From assembly GCF_016765775.1 (NCBI RefSeq), contig NZ_JAESVN010000005.1:186001-250000 (forward strand): a stretch of DNA of 64,000 bases, in the 5' to 3' direction. Under the pieces are notes generated by a model that worked only from the letters and a program-made list of their open reading frames with translations, did not search any database and was not told the origin of the DNA. The translations under genes and the position numbers were made by a program. Position 1 is the stretch's first letter. Every line of letters starts with the position of its first letter. Shown piece after piece: positions 19,246-28,480 of the stretch. This DNA is from Szabonella alba (lineage in GTDB: Bacteria; Pseudomonadota; Alphaproteobacteria; Rhodobacterales; Rhodobacteraceae).

Positions 19246-20874
19246 ATGACACTTAATCTGATGATGACTTCGCAACGGGAAGAGTTGAAGCCGCGCATCA
19301 CCGTCTTCGGGGTTGGCGGCGCGGGCGGCAATGCCGTCAACAACATGATCGACAAGCAGCTTGAGGGCGTGGAATTCGTGGTCGCGAATACCGACGCGCA
19401 GGCGCTGCAGCAAAGTCGCGCCACCTCGACCATCCAGATGGGTCTGAAGGTGACCGAAGGACTGGGCGCAGGCGCACGGCCCACGGTGGGCGCTGCCGCC
19501 GCCGAAGAAACCATCGAAGAGATCGTCGACCATCTGGCCGGCGCGCATATGTGTTTCATCACCGCCGGCATGGGTGGCGGCACCGGCACCGGGGCGGCCC
19601 CGATCATCGCGCAGGCCGCGAGGGAGTTGGGCGTTCTGACTGTTGGCGTGGTGACCAAGCCATTCCAGTTTGAAGGCGCCAAGCGGATGCGGCAGGCCGA
19701 AGAGGGTATCGAGGCCCTGCAGAAGGTTGTCGATACGCTGATCATCATCCCGAACCAGAACCTGTTCCGGCTGGCAAATGAGCGCACGACCTTCACCGAA
19801 GCCTTCGCCATGGCCGATGATGTGCTGTATCAGGGCGTCAAGGGCGTGACCGACCTGATGGTGCGTCCGGGTCTTATCAACCTCGACTTTGCCGATGTCC
19901 GCGCCGTGATGGATGAGATGGGCAAGGCCATGATGGGCACGGGTGAGGCATCGGGCGAGGATCGCGCGCAGCAGGCCGCCGAAAAGGCGATTGCCAATCC
20001 GCTGCTGGACGAGATCAGCCTGAACGGCGCCAAGGGCGTGCTGATCAACATCACCGGTGGCTATGATCTGACCCTGTTCGAACTGGACGAGGCCGCGAAT
20101 ATCATTCGCGAAAAGGTCGATCAGGACGCCAATATCATCGTGGGTTCGACGCTGGACCCGTCGATGGAAGGCGCGTTGCGCGTGTCCGTTGTTGCGACCG
20201 GCATCGACGCCTCGGCGGCGAACCGCGCCGAAACACCGGTTGCGCGCCGGTCCATGGCCGCACCGCTGCCCGCGCAGTTTTCGGCGCCCGAGCCCGAGGC
20301 CGAGCCGGTTGCCGCCGCGCGCCCGATGGCGCTGAAGGTGACATCTGCTGCACCCGCTCCGGCCGCTGCATCGCAGGCGTCAGCCGAGGCCCCGGGCCTG
20401 TTTGATCGGGTGGAGCGCGGCACGCCTGCCGCCTTTCACCATGATGACGAGCCAGTGATGGATGAGGCCGTGGACGATCTGCCACCGCCCGCCTATCGCC
20501 CGCAGCCCGCTGCGGCCCCGGCGGCCCGTTCGGCCATCGACGCCGATGCGGCGGAATTCGTGGCACCGCGCCCGCGTCCGGCCGGCACGCCTTCGCCCGA
20601 GGCGCTGGCCCGGTTGCAGGCCGCTGTCGGCAAGGCCCCGGCGCAACGTCCTGCTGCCCCGGCTCCGGCCACGCAACAGGCTGTCGAGCCGCCGCGCCCG
20701 CGTTTCGGGATCGGATCGCTGATCAACCGGATGGCCGGAACCGGTGAGGCGGCCGAGCGTCCCGCCGCGCCGCGCCAGCAACCGCCGGTGACCGGATATG
20801 ACGAGGAAGGCGATGCCAATGCCGATCAGCAGCGCATCGAAATCCCTGCTTTCCTGCGTCGTCAGGCCAACTGA
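19246..20874 (+). CDS. ftsZ: Cell division GTPase FtsZ
   Basis: A 542-residue tubulin homologue forming the Z ring. GTP-binding [14 protein letters not shown], the tubulin signature [10 protein letters not shown] and the T7 loop [11 protein letters not shown] are intact in the first ~320 residues. A long Ala/Pro-rich linker follows (about 335-525), typical in length for alphaproteobacteria, ending in the conserved partner-binding peptide [15 protein letters not shown] 19246 is used. It is the last gene before a strong terminator, ending the division operon before lpxC. Confidence 0.97.
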   Translation: MTLNLMMTSQREELKPRITVFGVGGAGGNAVNNMIDKQLEGVEFVVANTDAQALQQSRATSTIQMGLKVTEGLGAGARPTVGAAAAEETIEEIVDHLAGAHMCFITAGMGGGTGTGAAPIIAQAARELGVLTVGVVTKPFQFEGAKRMRQAEEGIEALQKVVDTLIIIPNQNLFRLANERTTFTEAFAMADDVLYQGVKGVTDLMVRPGLINLDFADVRAVMDEMGKAMMGTGEASGEDRAQQAAEKAIANPLLDEISLNGAKGVLINITGGYDLTLFELDEAANIIREKVDQDANIIVGSTLDPSMEGALRVSVVATGIDASAANRAETPVARRSMAAPLPAQFSAPEPEAEPVAAARPMALKVTSAAPAPAAASQASAEAPGLFDRVERGTPAAFHHDDEPVMDEAVDDLPPPAYRPQPAAAPAARSAIDADAAEFVAPRPRPAGTPSPEALARLQAAVGKAPAQRPAAPAPATQQAVEPPRPRFGIGSLINRMAGTGEAAERPAAPRQQPPVTGYDEEGDANADQQRIEIPAFLRRQAN

Positions 20875-20900
20875 CACAGCGTGATGATCATTTGTGAAAA

Positions 20901-20923
20901 GGCCCGCCCAGGCGGGCCTTTTT
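20901..20923 (+). terminator. Rho-independent terminator after ftsZ
   Basis: A perfect 8-bp stem GGCCCGCC/GGCGGGCC (20901-20908 and 20911-20918) with a 2-nt gap is preceded by AAAA and followed by TTTTT, 26 bp after the ftsZ stop. The flanking A and T runs could also act on the other strand. Confidence 0.9.
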
Positions 20924-21156
20924 CGTTTTAAATCAGTAGTTTAATCTGCTGACATTCCATTGTTACAGACGGTCATAAAGAGTGAGTTGTCCCTGTGTCC
21001 CTGATTGCTTAGCTAGTCCTGTGTGAAGAACGGGTTAACGGCTCTGCGGCGGCGATCTCTGCCCATTGTGGCCAGCCCTTGTAACAATTGTCAGTGCGGC
21101 CCGATGGAAAGATCCACAGCGAAGGCCGGGACAGTCACGCAATTCGGGGGATACCC

Positions 21157-22077
21157 TTGCAGAATACGTTGAAATCCACTGCGACCTTTACGGGCATCGG
21201 CCTTCATTCCGGTCAGCCCGTGCGCATGTCGGTTCATCCGGCCTCGGCGGATTACGGCATCTGGTTCCGCCGCACCGATGTGACGACCGGCGATGCGCTG
21301 ATCCCGGCGCGTTGGGATGCTGTGGTCTCGGCCCGGCTGTGCACGCTGATCGCCAATGATGCGGGTCAGACCGTCTCGACCATTGAACATGTGATGGCCG
21401 CCCTTGCAGGCTGCGGCATCCACAACGCTTTGATAGAGATTGACGGACCGGAAGTGCCCATTCTTGACGGATCCTCGCGCCCCTTCGTGCAGGCTTTCCT
21501 TGCGCGCGGTGTTGTGCCGCAATCCGCCCCCGTGCGTGCGATCCGCGTGCTGGAACCGGTCGAGATCCGGGAAGGAGAGGCGCTGGTCCGGCTGGAGCCG
21601 GCGGATATGCTGGAAATCGATTTCCGCATCCAGTTCGAGGATGCCGCGATCGGCAGCCAGACCAAGCGGCTGAACATGTCGAACGGCGCCTTTGTGCGCG
21701 AACTTTGCGACAGCCGCACCTTCTGCCGTCAGGCCGATGTCGATGCGATGCGCGCCAATGGGCTGGCCCTTGGTGGCAATCTGGACAATGCCGTGGTGTT
21801 TGAGGGCGCGCGCGTCCTGTCGCCCGGCGGTCTGCGCCATCAGGATGAACCCGTGCGCCACAAGATGCTGGACGCGCTTGGCGATCTGGCGCTGGCCGGT
21901 GGGCCGATCCTCGGGCGCTACACCGGGGTGCGGGCGGGTCATGCGATGACCAACCGCCTGCTGCGCAAGCTGTTTGCGACCGATGGGGCTTGGCGCTTCA
22001 TTGATTGCACCGCCCCCACCGGGGGAAAACTGCCGGGAATGGGCGTTTTGCGTTCCGACATCCCGGTTCATTGCTGA
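21157..22077 (+). CDS. lpxC: UDP-3-O-acyl-N-acetylglucosamine deacetylase
   Basis: A 306-residue zinc deacetylase, the committed step of lipid A synthesis. Features: TATFTGIGLHSG near the N terminus, zinc ligands in STIEHVMAALAGCGI and in VRHKMLDALGDLALAG (HKxxD), and the second-domain active site near the C-terminal GVRAGHAMTNRL. No ATG fits; TTG 21157 begins homology (QNTLKSTATFTGIG) and has a GGGGG tract seven bases upstream, giving the usual family length. It lies downstream of the ftsZ terminator, so it probably has its own promoter in the 230-bp gap. Confidence 0.93.
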   Translation: MQNTLKSTATFTGIGLHSGQPVRMSVHPASADYGIWFRRTDVTTGDALIPARWDAVVSARLCTLIANDAGQTVSTIEHVMAALAGCGIHNALIEIDGPEVPILDGSSRPFVQAFLARGVVPQSAPVRAIRVLEPVEIREGEALVRLEPADMLEIDFRIQFEDAAIGSQTKRLNMSNGAFVRELCDSRTFCRQADVDAMRANGLALGGNLDNAVVFEGARVLSPGGLRHQDEPVRHKMLDALGDLALAGGPILGRYTGVRAGHAMTNRLLRKLFATDGAWRFIDCTAPTGGKLPGMGVLRSDIPVHC

Positions 22078-22200
22078 GCTTCGTCAAAAGCAGCAAAGGC
22101 GTTTTGCGCCCCGGATTTTTCTGTGCTAGGACAGGGCAAACCGGGCCGGTTGCGGGCAATTTCCGCGGCTGGAAAGTGCAGGAAATGGGGTAGGCGGAAC

Positions 22201-23043
22201 ATGGCAGTCGGAAAGGCAGGCGCGGGGTTCCTGGCGGCGGCGCTGTTGATGACGACCCTCACGGGCTGTGGAACCAGTACAAACGATCCGGTTCCGCTGG
22301 AAACCATGACGGCAGAGCAGATCTTTGCCCGGGGTGAACGCGCGCTGGAATCCCAGCCCGAACCCGATGATGCGATTCGTCTCTTCTCAGAGGTCGAGCG
22401 GCTTTACCCCTATTCGGAATGGGCAAAGCGCGCGCTGATCATGCAGGCCTTCAGTGAACATAAGGGTGAGAAATACGAAGAGGCCCGCGCCACGGCGCAG
22501 CGCTTCATCGACCTCTATCCGGCGGATGAGGATGCGGCCTATGCCAAATACCTGCTGGCCCTCAGCTATTACGACCAGATTGATGAGGTGGGCCGCGATC
22601 AGGGCCTGACCTTCCAGGCGCTGCAGGCGATGCGCGCGGTGATCGAGGAATATCCCGACAGCGAATATGCCTCCTCCGCGATGCTGAAATTCGAGCTGGC
22701 CTTCGATCACCTTGCAGGCAAGGAGATGGAGATCGGGCGCTACTACCTGAAGCGGGGCCAGCATACGGCGGCAATCAACCGGTTCCGGGTCGTGGTGCAG
22801 GATTTCCAGAACACCACCCATACCGCTGAGGCGCTGCACCGGCTGGTCGAGGCTTATCTGATTCTGGGCCTGACGGATGAGGCGCAGACGGCGGGCGCGA
22901 TTCTGGGTCACAACTACCAGTCCAGTCCCTTCTATGATGACAGCCACCGACTTCTGACCGGGCGTGGTCTGTCGATGGAGGCGCAGGGCGACAGCTGGCT
23001 CAGCCGGGTCTACCGGCAGGTGATCCGGGGCGAGTGGCTCTGA
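22201..23043 (+). CDS. bamD: Outer membrane assembly lipoprotein BamD
   Basis: A 280-residue lipoprotein: signal peptide with lipobox LTGC (Cys at about residue 23), then TPR-type helical repeats (ARGERALESQPEPDDAIRLFSEVERLYPYS..., KYEEARATAQRFIDLYPADE..., HTAAINRFRVVVQDF...), the conserved BamD composition. It is part of the BAM complex that inserts beta-barrel proteins into the outer membrane. ATG 22201 is where the signal peptide starts; a longer frame to 22123 is not. It sits between lpxC and recN, the usual order in Rhodobacteraceae. Confidence 0.93.
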   Translation: MAVGKAGAGFLAAALLMTTLTGCGTSTNDPVPLETMTAEQIFARGERALESQPEPDDAIRLFSEVERLYPYSEWAKRALIMQAFSEHKGEKYEEARATAQRFIDLYPADEDAAYAKYLLALSYYDQIDEVGRDQGLTFQALQAMRAVIEEYPDSEYASSAMLKFELAFDHLAGKEMEIGRYYLKRGQHTAAINRFRVVVQDFQNTTHTAEALHRLVEAYLILGLTDEAQTAGAILGHNYQSSPFYDDSHRLLTGRGLSMEAQGDSWLSRVYRQVIRGEWL

Positions 23044-23104
23044 CCCTTCATGACCTTCGTGACCGGCAAGCCATTGGCAGCGCAGCCCATGGCGGGGATC
23101 TGAG

Positions 23105-24757
23105 ATGCTTCGCAGCCTTGAAATCCGCGATCTGCTGATTATCGACCGGCTGGAACTCGCCTTTCAGCCGGGTCTGAATGTTCTGACCGGGGAAACCGGG
23201 GCGGGCAAGTCGATCCTGCTGGATGCGCTTGGCTTCGTTCTGGGCTGGCGTGGACGCGCCGAACTGGTGCGCAGCGGAGCCGATCAGGGTGAGGTGACAG
23301 CGGTTTTCGATCTGGGGGCGGACCATCCTGCCCATGCGGTGCTGGAAGGGGCGGGTCTGCCCTCGGGGCCGGAACTGATTCTACGGCGGCTGAATTTTGC
23401 GGATGGGCGCAAGACCGCATGGATCAATGACCGCCGCGCCAGTGGTGAGGTGCTGCGCACCCTGTCCGAAACGCTGGTGGAACTGCATGGCCAGCATGAC
23501 GACCGGGGCCTTCTGAATCCGCGCGGCCACCGGCAGATGCTGGATGCCTTTGCCGGGGTCGATACCGGTTCCGCCCGGGCGGCCTGGACCCGCATGGCGC
23601 GCGCGCGCAAGGCCGAGACCGAGGCCCGCGCCGCCCTTGCGGCGATGCAGGCCGAAGAGGATTTTCTGCGCCACGCGGTGGCGGAGCTTGACAGCCTTGC
23701 CCCCGAACCGGGTGAGGAGGCGCGCCTTGATATCAGCCGCCGCACGATGCAGGGCGCGGCCCGGATCCGGGAGGATATCGCCCGGGCGCATCAGGCCCTG
23801 TCCGATCAGGCCGCCGAAGGGATGCTGCGCGATGCGACGCGCTGGCTTGAAGGGGCGGCGGGCAAGGGATCGGAAACTGCCGAGGCCCGGCTTGACTCTG
23901 CCCTTGCTGCGCTGGAACGCGCGACGCTGGAACTGGGTGAGGCGCAGGGTGAGGTCGAGGCCTGCCTTGCCGCGCTGGATTTCGACCCGCAGGAACTGGA
24001 ACGCATCGAGGAGCGGCTGTTCGCGATCCGGGCGCTGGCGCGCAAACATGGCGTGCTGCCCGATGATCTGGGCGGCTTTGCCGATGATCTGCGCGCCCGT
24101 CTGGCCAGCCTTGACGGCGGGGCCGCGAACCTTGCTGCGCTGGAGGCCGAAATGCAGGCGGCCTCGACAGATTATGCCAAAGCCGCCGCCGCGCTGACCG
24201 CTGCGCGCATGAAGGCCGCCCGCGCGCTGGATACCGCCATGGCCGCCGAACTGGCGCCCCTGAAGATGGAGCGCGCGCTGTTCGAGACGCTGGTGGAACC
24301 CGGTGAGGCCGGGCCGGATGGCGTGGATGCGGTGTCCTTCACCGTTGCGACCAATCCGGGCGCGCCTTCGGGGCCGCTGAACCGCATCGCGTCAGGCGGG
24401 GAGTTGTCGCGTTTCCTGCTGGCGCTGAAGGTCTGCCTGACCGGGGGCACGCCGGGCCTCACGCTGATCTTCGATGAGATTGACCGCGGTGTGGGCGGGG
24501 CAACCGCCGATGCGGTGGGGCGGCGGCTGGCGGCGCTGGCGGCGGGGGCGCAGGTGCTGGTCGTCACCCACAGCCCGCAGGTCGCGGCTCTTGGCGCGCA
24601 TCACTGGCGGGTGGAAAAGCGCGTCGATGCGGGCATGACCACCTCGCGCGTGGTGGCCCTGAGCGCGACCGAGCGGGTTGAGGAAATCGCGCGGATGCTG
24701 GCGGGTGACACGATCACCCCGGCGGCGCGTGAGGCCGCGCGGGCGCTCCTGGTCTGA
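23105..24757 (+). CDS. recN: DNA repair protein RecN
   Basis: A 550-residue SMC-like ATPase acting early in double-strand break repair. Walker A GETGAGKSILLDALG lies near residues 30-44, followed by two coiled-coil arms rich in Ala, Glu and Arg (about 150-370), the ABC signature region RIASGGELSRFLLALK and Walker B LTLIFDEIDRGVGG, then the His-loop VVTHSPQVAA. It is complete. It follows bamD by 61 bp. No GTTC-N7-GTTC SOS box is visible directly upstream, which is notable since recN is often SOS-induced in other bacteria. Confidence 0.95.
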   Translation: MLRSLEIRDLLIIDRLELAFQPGLNVLTGETGAGKSILLDALGFVLGWRGRAELVRSGADQGEVTAVFDLGADHPAHAVLEGAGLPSGPELILRRLNFADGRKTAWINDRRASGEVLRTLSETLVELHGQHDDRGLLNPRGHRQMLDAFAGVDTGSARAAWTRMARARKAETEARAALAAMQAEEDFLRHAVAELDSLAPEPGEEARLDISRRTMQGAARIREDIARAHQALSDQAAEGMLRDATRWLEGAAGKGSETAEARLDSALAALERATLELGEAQGEVEACLAALDFDPQELERIEERLFAIRALARKHGVLPDDLGGFADDLRARLASLDGGAANLAALEAEMQAASTDYAKAAAALTAARMKAARALDTAMAAELAPLKMERALFETLVEPGEAGPDGVDAVSFTVATNPGAPSGPLNRIASGGELSRFLLALKVCLTGGTPGLTLIFDEIDRGVGGATADAVGRRLAALAAGAQVLVVTHSPQVAALGAHHWRVEKRVDAGMTTSRVVALSATERVEEIARMLAGDTITPAAREAARALLV

Positions 24758-24800
24758 GCGGGGGCTGCTGGTCTGAACCGGGGCTGGCCTGAACGGGCCC

Positions 24801-25190
24801 TTACCCCTCGGTCGCGGTGAATTGCAGTGTGATCGCCTGCCAGCCCTCGGGTCCCTGCACCAGTGTCGCGACCATCAAGGCGCCGATCCGGCCCAGATCA
24901 TGCCCTTCGGCATCGACCAGCCCCGACAGAACGAAGCGCTGCACCAGCACCGCCGCCCCATCCCCCAGCGGGCGCAGCCGGGTCTTGCCGGTGACCAGCC
25001 TTGACTGACTGAACGTGCCCGACAGTTCGGCCGCGAACAGGGCCTTGATCTCGGCGCGCCCTTCGGCATGGGCGCCGGTCAGGCTCAGAAAATCGCCATC
25101 AGCGGCAATCAGGGCGGCCAGTGCCTCGGTGTCGCGGGCACCCCAGGCGACGGCAAAGGCGCGGAGAAATGTGGCGGGATCAGTCATCAT
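24801..25190 (-). CDS. NTF2-like (SnoaL/DUF4440-type) protein
   Basis: A 129-residue protein with the alpha+beta cone pattern of NTF2-like proteins: N-terminal helices (TFLRAFAVAWGARDTEALAALIAADGDFLSLTG), then strands ending in GWQAITLQFTATEG. Such domains bind small molecules or act as isomerases/hydrolases; no catalytic residues can be assigned. The ATG at 25190 overlaps the stop of the upstream dehydrogenase (ATGA), so it is translated from the same message and may act with it. The next codon is also ATG, so the exact start is uncertain by one residue. Confidence 0.75.
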   Translation of the reverse strand: MMTDPATFLRAFAVAWGARDTEALAALIAADGDFLSLTGAHAEGRAEIKALFAAELSGTFSQSRLVTGKTRLRPLGDGAAVLVQRFVLSGLVDAEGHDLGRIGALMVATLVQGPEGWQAITLQFTATEG

Positions 25191-26557
25191 GGGCGCAGCA
25201 TCTTGCCGGGATTCATCAGATTGGCCGGGTCCAGCGCCTGTTTGATCTGGCGCATCACATCCCAGGCCAGCCCGTGTTCCGCCTCCATCAGCCCGATCTT
25301 GCCCGAGCCCACACCATGTTCGCCGGTGATCGTGCCACCCAGCCGCAGGGCGCGTTCTGCCATCCGGTTGGCCAGCGCCTTCGCCTCGGCCTGTTCGGCG
25401 GGGTTGGCCGGATCGATCAGCAGGACGGAATGGAAATTGCCATCGCCGACATGACCCAGGATCGGGCCGGGAATGGAGCCCCGGGCGATATCCTCATGGG
25501 TTTCGGCCACCGCCTCGGCCAGCCGAGAGATGGGAACGCAGACATCGGTGACCATCGCCGTCGCGCCGGGGCGTGAGGCCAGGATCGCCTGAAAGGCCTG
25601 ATGCCGCATCCGCCAAAGCCGGGCGCGGTCTTCGGCGGCGCGCGCCCATTGAAAGCCGGAACTGCCGAATTCGCCTGCCAGTTCACCATAGCGTTCGGCC
25701 TGTTCCTGCACGCCGGACGGGGAGCCGTGGAATTCGACCAGCAGATGCGGGGCGGCGGGCAGGTCCATCCCCGCCCATGCCGCGCAGGCGGCGACCGAGG
25801 CTGTGTCCAGAAATTCGATCCGCGCCATGGGAATGCCGCTCTGGATCGTGGCGATCACGCAATCGACCGCATCGGACAGCGTGGGAAAGGCGCAGACTGC
25901 GGCCGAAACCGCCTCGGGCTGGCCCTGCAGGCGCAGCGTCACTTCGGTGACAAGGCCCAAAGTGCCCTCGGACCCGACCATCAGCGCCGTCAGGTCATAT
26001 CCGGCCGAGGTTTTCGGGGCTGAGGTGCCGGTGCGGATCACGCGGCCATCGGCCAGAACCACCTCCAACCCCAGCACATTGTCGCGCATCGTGCCGTATC
26101 GCACGGCGGTCGTGCCCGAGGCCCGGGTCATCGCCATGCCACCCAGTGTGGCATTGGCGCCGGGATCAACCGGAAAGAACAGGCCCGTCGCGCGCAACTC
26201 CTCATTCAGGCGCTCGCGTGTGATGCCGGGCTGCACGACGCAGAGCATATCCTCGGGGTAAACCGCCAGAACGGCATCCATTTGCGTGAAATCCACCGTG
26301 ACCCCGCCCCGGACCGCCAGCGCATGCCCTTCCAGCGAGGTGCCCGCGCCCCAGCCCACCATCGGCACGCCGTTGCGCGCGCAGATCTGCGCTATCCGGA
26401 CGACTTCCTCGGTCGTCTGCGGATAGACCACCGCATCGGGCCGCCCGCTTGCGGCCAGCGTTTCGGACTGGCCGTGCTGCGCCAGAATCGCGGGCGCACG
26501 GCTGACGCGCCCGGCGAAAATCGGGCCGAGTTCGGCCATCGCATTGTCGATCTGCAT
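25187..26557 (-). CDS. dld: FAD-linked D-lactate dehydrogenase (cytochrome type)
   Basis: A 456-residue flavoprotein of the GlcD/DLD family. The N-terminal FAD-binding_4 domain has PMVGWGAGTSLEGHAL and MASGTTAVRYGTMRDNVLG-like elements; the C-terminal oxidase domain ends with the typical TGEHGVGSGKIGLM active-site histidine region. It probably oxidises D-lactate or a related 2-hydroxyacid and passes electrons to cytochrome c or the quinone pool. ATG 26557 has a perfect GGAGG six bases upstream; the open frame beyond it overlaps DUF1638 and lacks homology. Glycolate oxidase subunit GlcD is the alternative, but no GlcE/GlcF neighbours occur. Confidence 0.85.
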   Translation of the reverse strand: MQIDNAMAELGPIFAGRVSRAPAILAQHGQSETLAASGRPDAVVYPQTTEEVVRIAQICARNGVPMVGWGAGTSLEGHALAVRGGVTVDFTQMDAVLAVYPEDMLCVVQPGITRERLNEELRATGLFFPVDPGANATLGGMAMTRASGTTAVRYGTMRDNVLGLEVVLADGRVIRTGTSAPKTSAGYDLTALMVGSEGTLGLVTEVTLRLQGQPEAVSAAVCAFPTLSDAVDCVIATIQSGIPMARIEFLDTASVAACAAWAGMDLPAAPHLLVEFHGSPSGVQEQAERYGELAGEFGSSGFQWARAAEDRARLWRMRHQAFQAILASRPGATAMVTDVCVPISRLAEAVAETHEDIARGSIPGPILGHVGDGNFHSVLLIDPANPAEQAEAKALANRMAERALRLGGTITGEHGVGSGKIGLMEAEHGLAWDVMRQIKQALDPANLMNPGKMLRP

Positions 26558-26612
26558 GGGATCCTCCGGAACTGGCGCGCAGCTTAGGCCAGCGGCAGGA
26601 GGAGGGAAAGGG

Positions 26613-27254
26613 TCAGGGCGCCAGCCGCGCCAGTGCTGGCGACAGATCGCCATAGCCGGTAAAACGGCGTTCATAATCCAGCCCCAGCCGGGCCGCACAG
26701 TCCCGCGCCTTGGCCTCCAGCGTCGGATCCTCGGTCTGGGCCTGATAGACCAGTTTGGTGTAATTGCCGAAATACATGTCCCGCAATTCGGGGTGACGGT
26801 CCAGACCCATGGGTTTCCAGACGAAAGCGTCAAATTGCCGGACCAGAAAATCGGTCAGGTAGAAGGCGGTGAATTCCTCGTCCGCCTTGGCGGCGAAGGC
26901 GGCATTTCCTTCGAAAAACGAATAACAATGCGGGCCTTCGACCATCTCGACGCCCAGTTCCTTGCACTTTTCGGACAATAGCCCGCCGGTCCCGCAATCA
27001 GCATAGACGATGAAGATCCGCTGATAATCCGCGCGGTGTTCCGCGACTGATTTTTCCACCGCTGCCGGAATGCGGTCAGGCCAGAGATGCAGGTTTGCGG
27101 GCAGGCATTGCAGGTCCAGATGGTCCCAGCCATTCATCCGCTTCAGGGCAAGGATCTCATGCGCCAGCGCCCCGCAGGCGATCAGCAGCACACGGCCCCG
27201 GCCCTCGGGGGCAAGGCCCTGTTCGGTCAGTTCGTGATCGGCGGGCAGGCTCAT
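26613..27254 (-). CDS. DUF1638 protein linked to corrinoid metabolism
   Basis: A 213-residue protein matching the DUF1638 family: VLLIACGALAHEILAL near the N terminus, VYADCGTGGLL, EGPHCYSFFEG and the C-terminal MYFGNYTKLVYQAQT. These motifs with conserved Cys, His and Glu suggest a metal or cofactor site, but function is unknown. Family members often lie beside corrinoid methyltransferase genes, as here (corrinoid protein two genes upstream). ATG 27254 overlaps the TGA of the upstream 53-residue gene (ATGA). Inference: an accessory in B12-dependent methyl transfer. Confidence 0.85.
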   Translation of the reverse strand: MSLPADHELTEQGLAPEGRGRVLLIACGALAHEILALKRMNGWDHLDLQCLPANLHLWPDRIPAAVEKSVAEHRADYQRIFIVYADCGTGGLLSEKCKELGVEMVEGPHCYSFFEGNAAFAAKADEEFTAFYLTDFLVRQFDAFVWKPMGLDRHPELRDMYFGNYTKLVYQAQTEDPTLEAKARDCAARLGLDYERRFTGYGDLSPALARLAP

Positions 27255-27412
27255 TTGCGCCGGTCCAGCCAGATCCGCACCCCCAGGGCCGCCAGTGCCG
27301 CCAGCAGGCCAAGCAGGGCGAAGGGCAGGCCCAGCCATTGCGCCGCCGCCACCGTCGCCGCAGCCGCGACGATCACGATCAGCAGAAGTGAGACGAAGGC
27401 GCGGGGCGGCAT
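27251..27412 (-). CDS. 53-residue membrane microprotein
   Basis: ATG 27412 to TGA 27251 encodes 53 residues: a short basic start (MPPRAFVS), a hydrophobic segment LLLIVIVAAAATVAAA, a turn with Gln-Trp, a second segment LPFALLGLLAALAALGV, then a charged tail RIWLDRRK. GGAG lies five bases before the ATG, and the stop shares ATGA with DUF1638. Good ribosome-binding site, codon use like its neighbours and coupling argue it is real. It likely forms a two-helix hairpin in the inner membrane. Function unknown. Confidence 0.75.
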   Translation of the reverse strand: MPPRAFVSLLLIVIVAAAATVAAAQWLGLPFALLGLLAALAALGVRIWLDRRK

Positions 27413-27627
27413 GGGATCTCCGGTTCCGGATCAAGGGGCAGCTCGGCGGCGTGAAAGTGCCAGGACGGGCCTTGCCGTATCATCGCTGCGGCCTTTCCGG
27501 CGCAGGATGGCACGGCCCGCAATTGCACTGGCCCCGCGCAGCGCCGGGGCCATGATCCCTTGTCAGGGGCGCAGGGTCAAGGCCCGGCGCCTGATGCGCT
27601 GCCCCGCGCGTCGCGCAGGGAAGCGGA

Positions 27628-28326
<699 letters not shown>

Positions 28327-28453
28327 GGCGGGCTCCTGCGGGAAGATACAAGGGTTCATTGGGGCCAAAGCCGCAAGGGCACTTTTCGGATTGCGACATT
28401 GGCAGGGTGAAAGCCGACAGTGCCCTGTCGGAGGCGGCGAATTGCTGGTAAAT

Positions 28454-28468
28454 GTTCTTGTTGTGTTC
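28454..28468 (+). promoter_or_regulatory. Candidate LexA (SOS) box
   Basis: GTTC-N7-GTTC (halves 28454-28457 and 28465-28468) matches the direct-repeat LexA operator known in alphaproteobacteria such as Rhodobacter. It overlaps a possible promoter, -35 TTGCTG (28442-28447) and -10 near TTCTAT (28466-28471), and ends 12 bp before the ATG of the radical-SAM gene, an ideal place for repression. Confidence 0.7.
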
Positions 28469-28480
28469 TATTCTGGCGGC

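Noticed and set aside
25191-26557. Glycolate oxidase subunit GlcD
   Set aside because: The fold is shared, but GlcE and GlcF are absent and the motifs are closer to the single-chain D-lactate dehydrogenases.
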